Assembly: GCA_037176905.1 (NCBI GenBank)
Contig: JBBBWG010009335.1
Coordinates: 24,819 to 76,869, forward strand
Length of the DNA stretch: 52,051 bases
Source: Azolla pinnata
Lineage: Eukaryota > Streptophyta > Polypodiopsida > Salviniales > Salviniaceae
Direction of reading: 5' to 3'
The translations under genes were made by a program, and so were the position numbers. Of the stretch, positions 51,771 to 52,051 are shown in pieces (position 1 is the stretch's first letter; each line of letters opens with the position of its first letter). The notes below the pieces were generated by a model, which had not been told where the DNA came from, ran no database searches, and worked only from the letters and a program-made list of their open reading frames with translations.

Positions 51771-52051
51771 TTACTTACCCATTGCCCCCTTTTCCTCCTT
51801 CCTTTTATTTAACTCACTCGCCCTTTACCTTCCCTCTCCTCCCCTCTCTCTCCCTCTGCTTCACAGTTTGAGTAGGTGCAGCGGCCCCTCCTCCACCGCA
51901 TTCAATGCTTCATCTTCTTCTTCTTCGTCTTCGTCTTCTTCTTCGTCTTCCTCCTCGGGCCAACACCGCCTCAACCCGCTGAGCTCTGCTCTGCTGCATC
52001 AGAAACACATCCAACAAGAAAGGAAGGAAGAAGAAGAGGAAGCCGAGGAAG
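51771..52051. other. Pyrimidine-rich end of the window
   Basis: CT-rich sequence with TCTTCTTCGTCTTC repeats, typical of a plant promoter or 5' leader. A further gene may begin to the right, but no coding frame can be supported before the window ends. Confidence 0.35.

Noticed and set aside
51530..51812. Octapeptide-repeat proteins on both strands
   Set aside because: Produced by a 24-bp minisatellite, so the frames are open automatically.
1..52051. Possible gene cluster or defence-type system
   Set aside because: The genes belong to unrelated housekeeping, wall and organelle families with separate promoters; no CRISPR array, toxin pair, phage gene or biosynthetic cluster was seen.

Overview
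The window looks like nuclear DNA of a land plant. The genes carry GT-AG introns, several proteins are plant-specific families (XTH, MUCI70-type glycosyltransferase, phytocystatin, PPR-SMR, C1-FDX, STIG1), and Arabidopsis-type telomere motifs (CCCTAAA) recur. The style of the 1384-residue PLS-class PPR protein (repeated 'LKAC' and 'DMYAKCG' blocks) reminds me of ferns and other seed-free vascular plants. That placement is inference from memory, not a search. A 100-N gap at 39749-39848 shows this is an assembled scaffold. Left to right: a three-exon xyloglucan endotransglucosylase/hydrolase (476-2554, +); an intergenic stretch with a Mutator-like MITE with clear target-site duplications (4019-4458); a 67-bp tandem repeat (5428-5696) in front of an OB-fold, Cdc24-like gene (5782-11688, +); a convergent nine-exon MUCI70/DUF616 glycosyltransferase gene (12304-17372, -); a minisatellite (17700-18395) and an unresolved minus-strand coding-like patch (18404-18960); a four-exon carboxy-extended phytocystatin (20252-23645, -) whose large first intron holds a copia reverse-transcriptase scrap and an orphan exon-like block; CATGCATA microsatellite DNA; a PPR-SMR gene (25763-28522, +); a 20-exon mitochondrial elongation factor G gene (29966-37200, +); an intronless complex I ferredoxin-like gene (38503-38991, +); a gap inside a tandem repeat; a very long intronless PLS-class PPR gene (41308-45462, +); a three-exon FHA2-like gene (46740-49340, +); a STIG1-like cysteine-rich gene (50500-51447, +) whose stop codon lies in telomere-like DNA; and a telomere-derived minisatellite near the right end. 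The genes do not form a pathway or cluster. Three concern the wall or secretory system (XTH, MUCI70, STIG1), one encodes a secreted protease inhibitor, four are organellar or probably so (PPR-SMR, PLS-PPR, mEF-G, C1-FDX), and two are nuclear (Cdc24-like, FHA2). Recurrent themes are telomere-motif DNA beside gene starts and ends, in-frame hexanucleotide or trinucleotide expansions inside proteins, and local tandem duplications that copy splice signals (XTH acceptor, Cdc24-like donor). I found no CRISPR array, rRNA gene, intact tRNA gene, intact transposon or novel multi-gene system. The best leads are the decoy splice acceptors in XTH, the altered cystatin reactive loop, the duplicated splice donor, the STIG1/telomere-repeat junction and the 12-triplet PPR protein.
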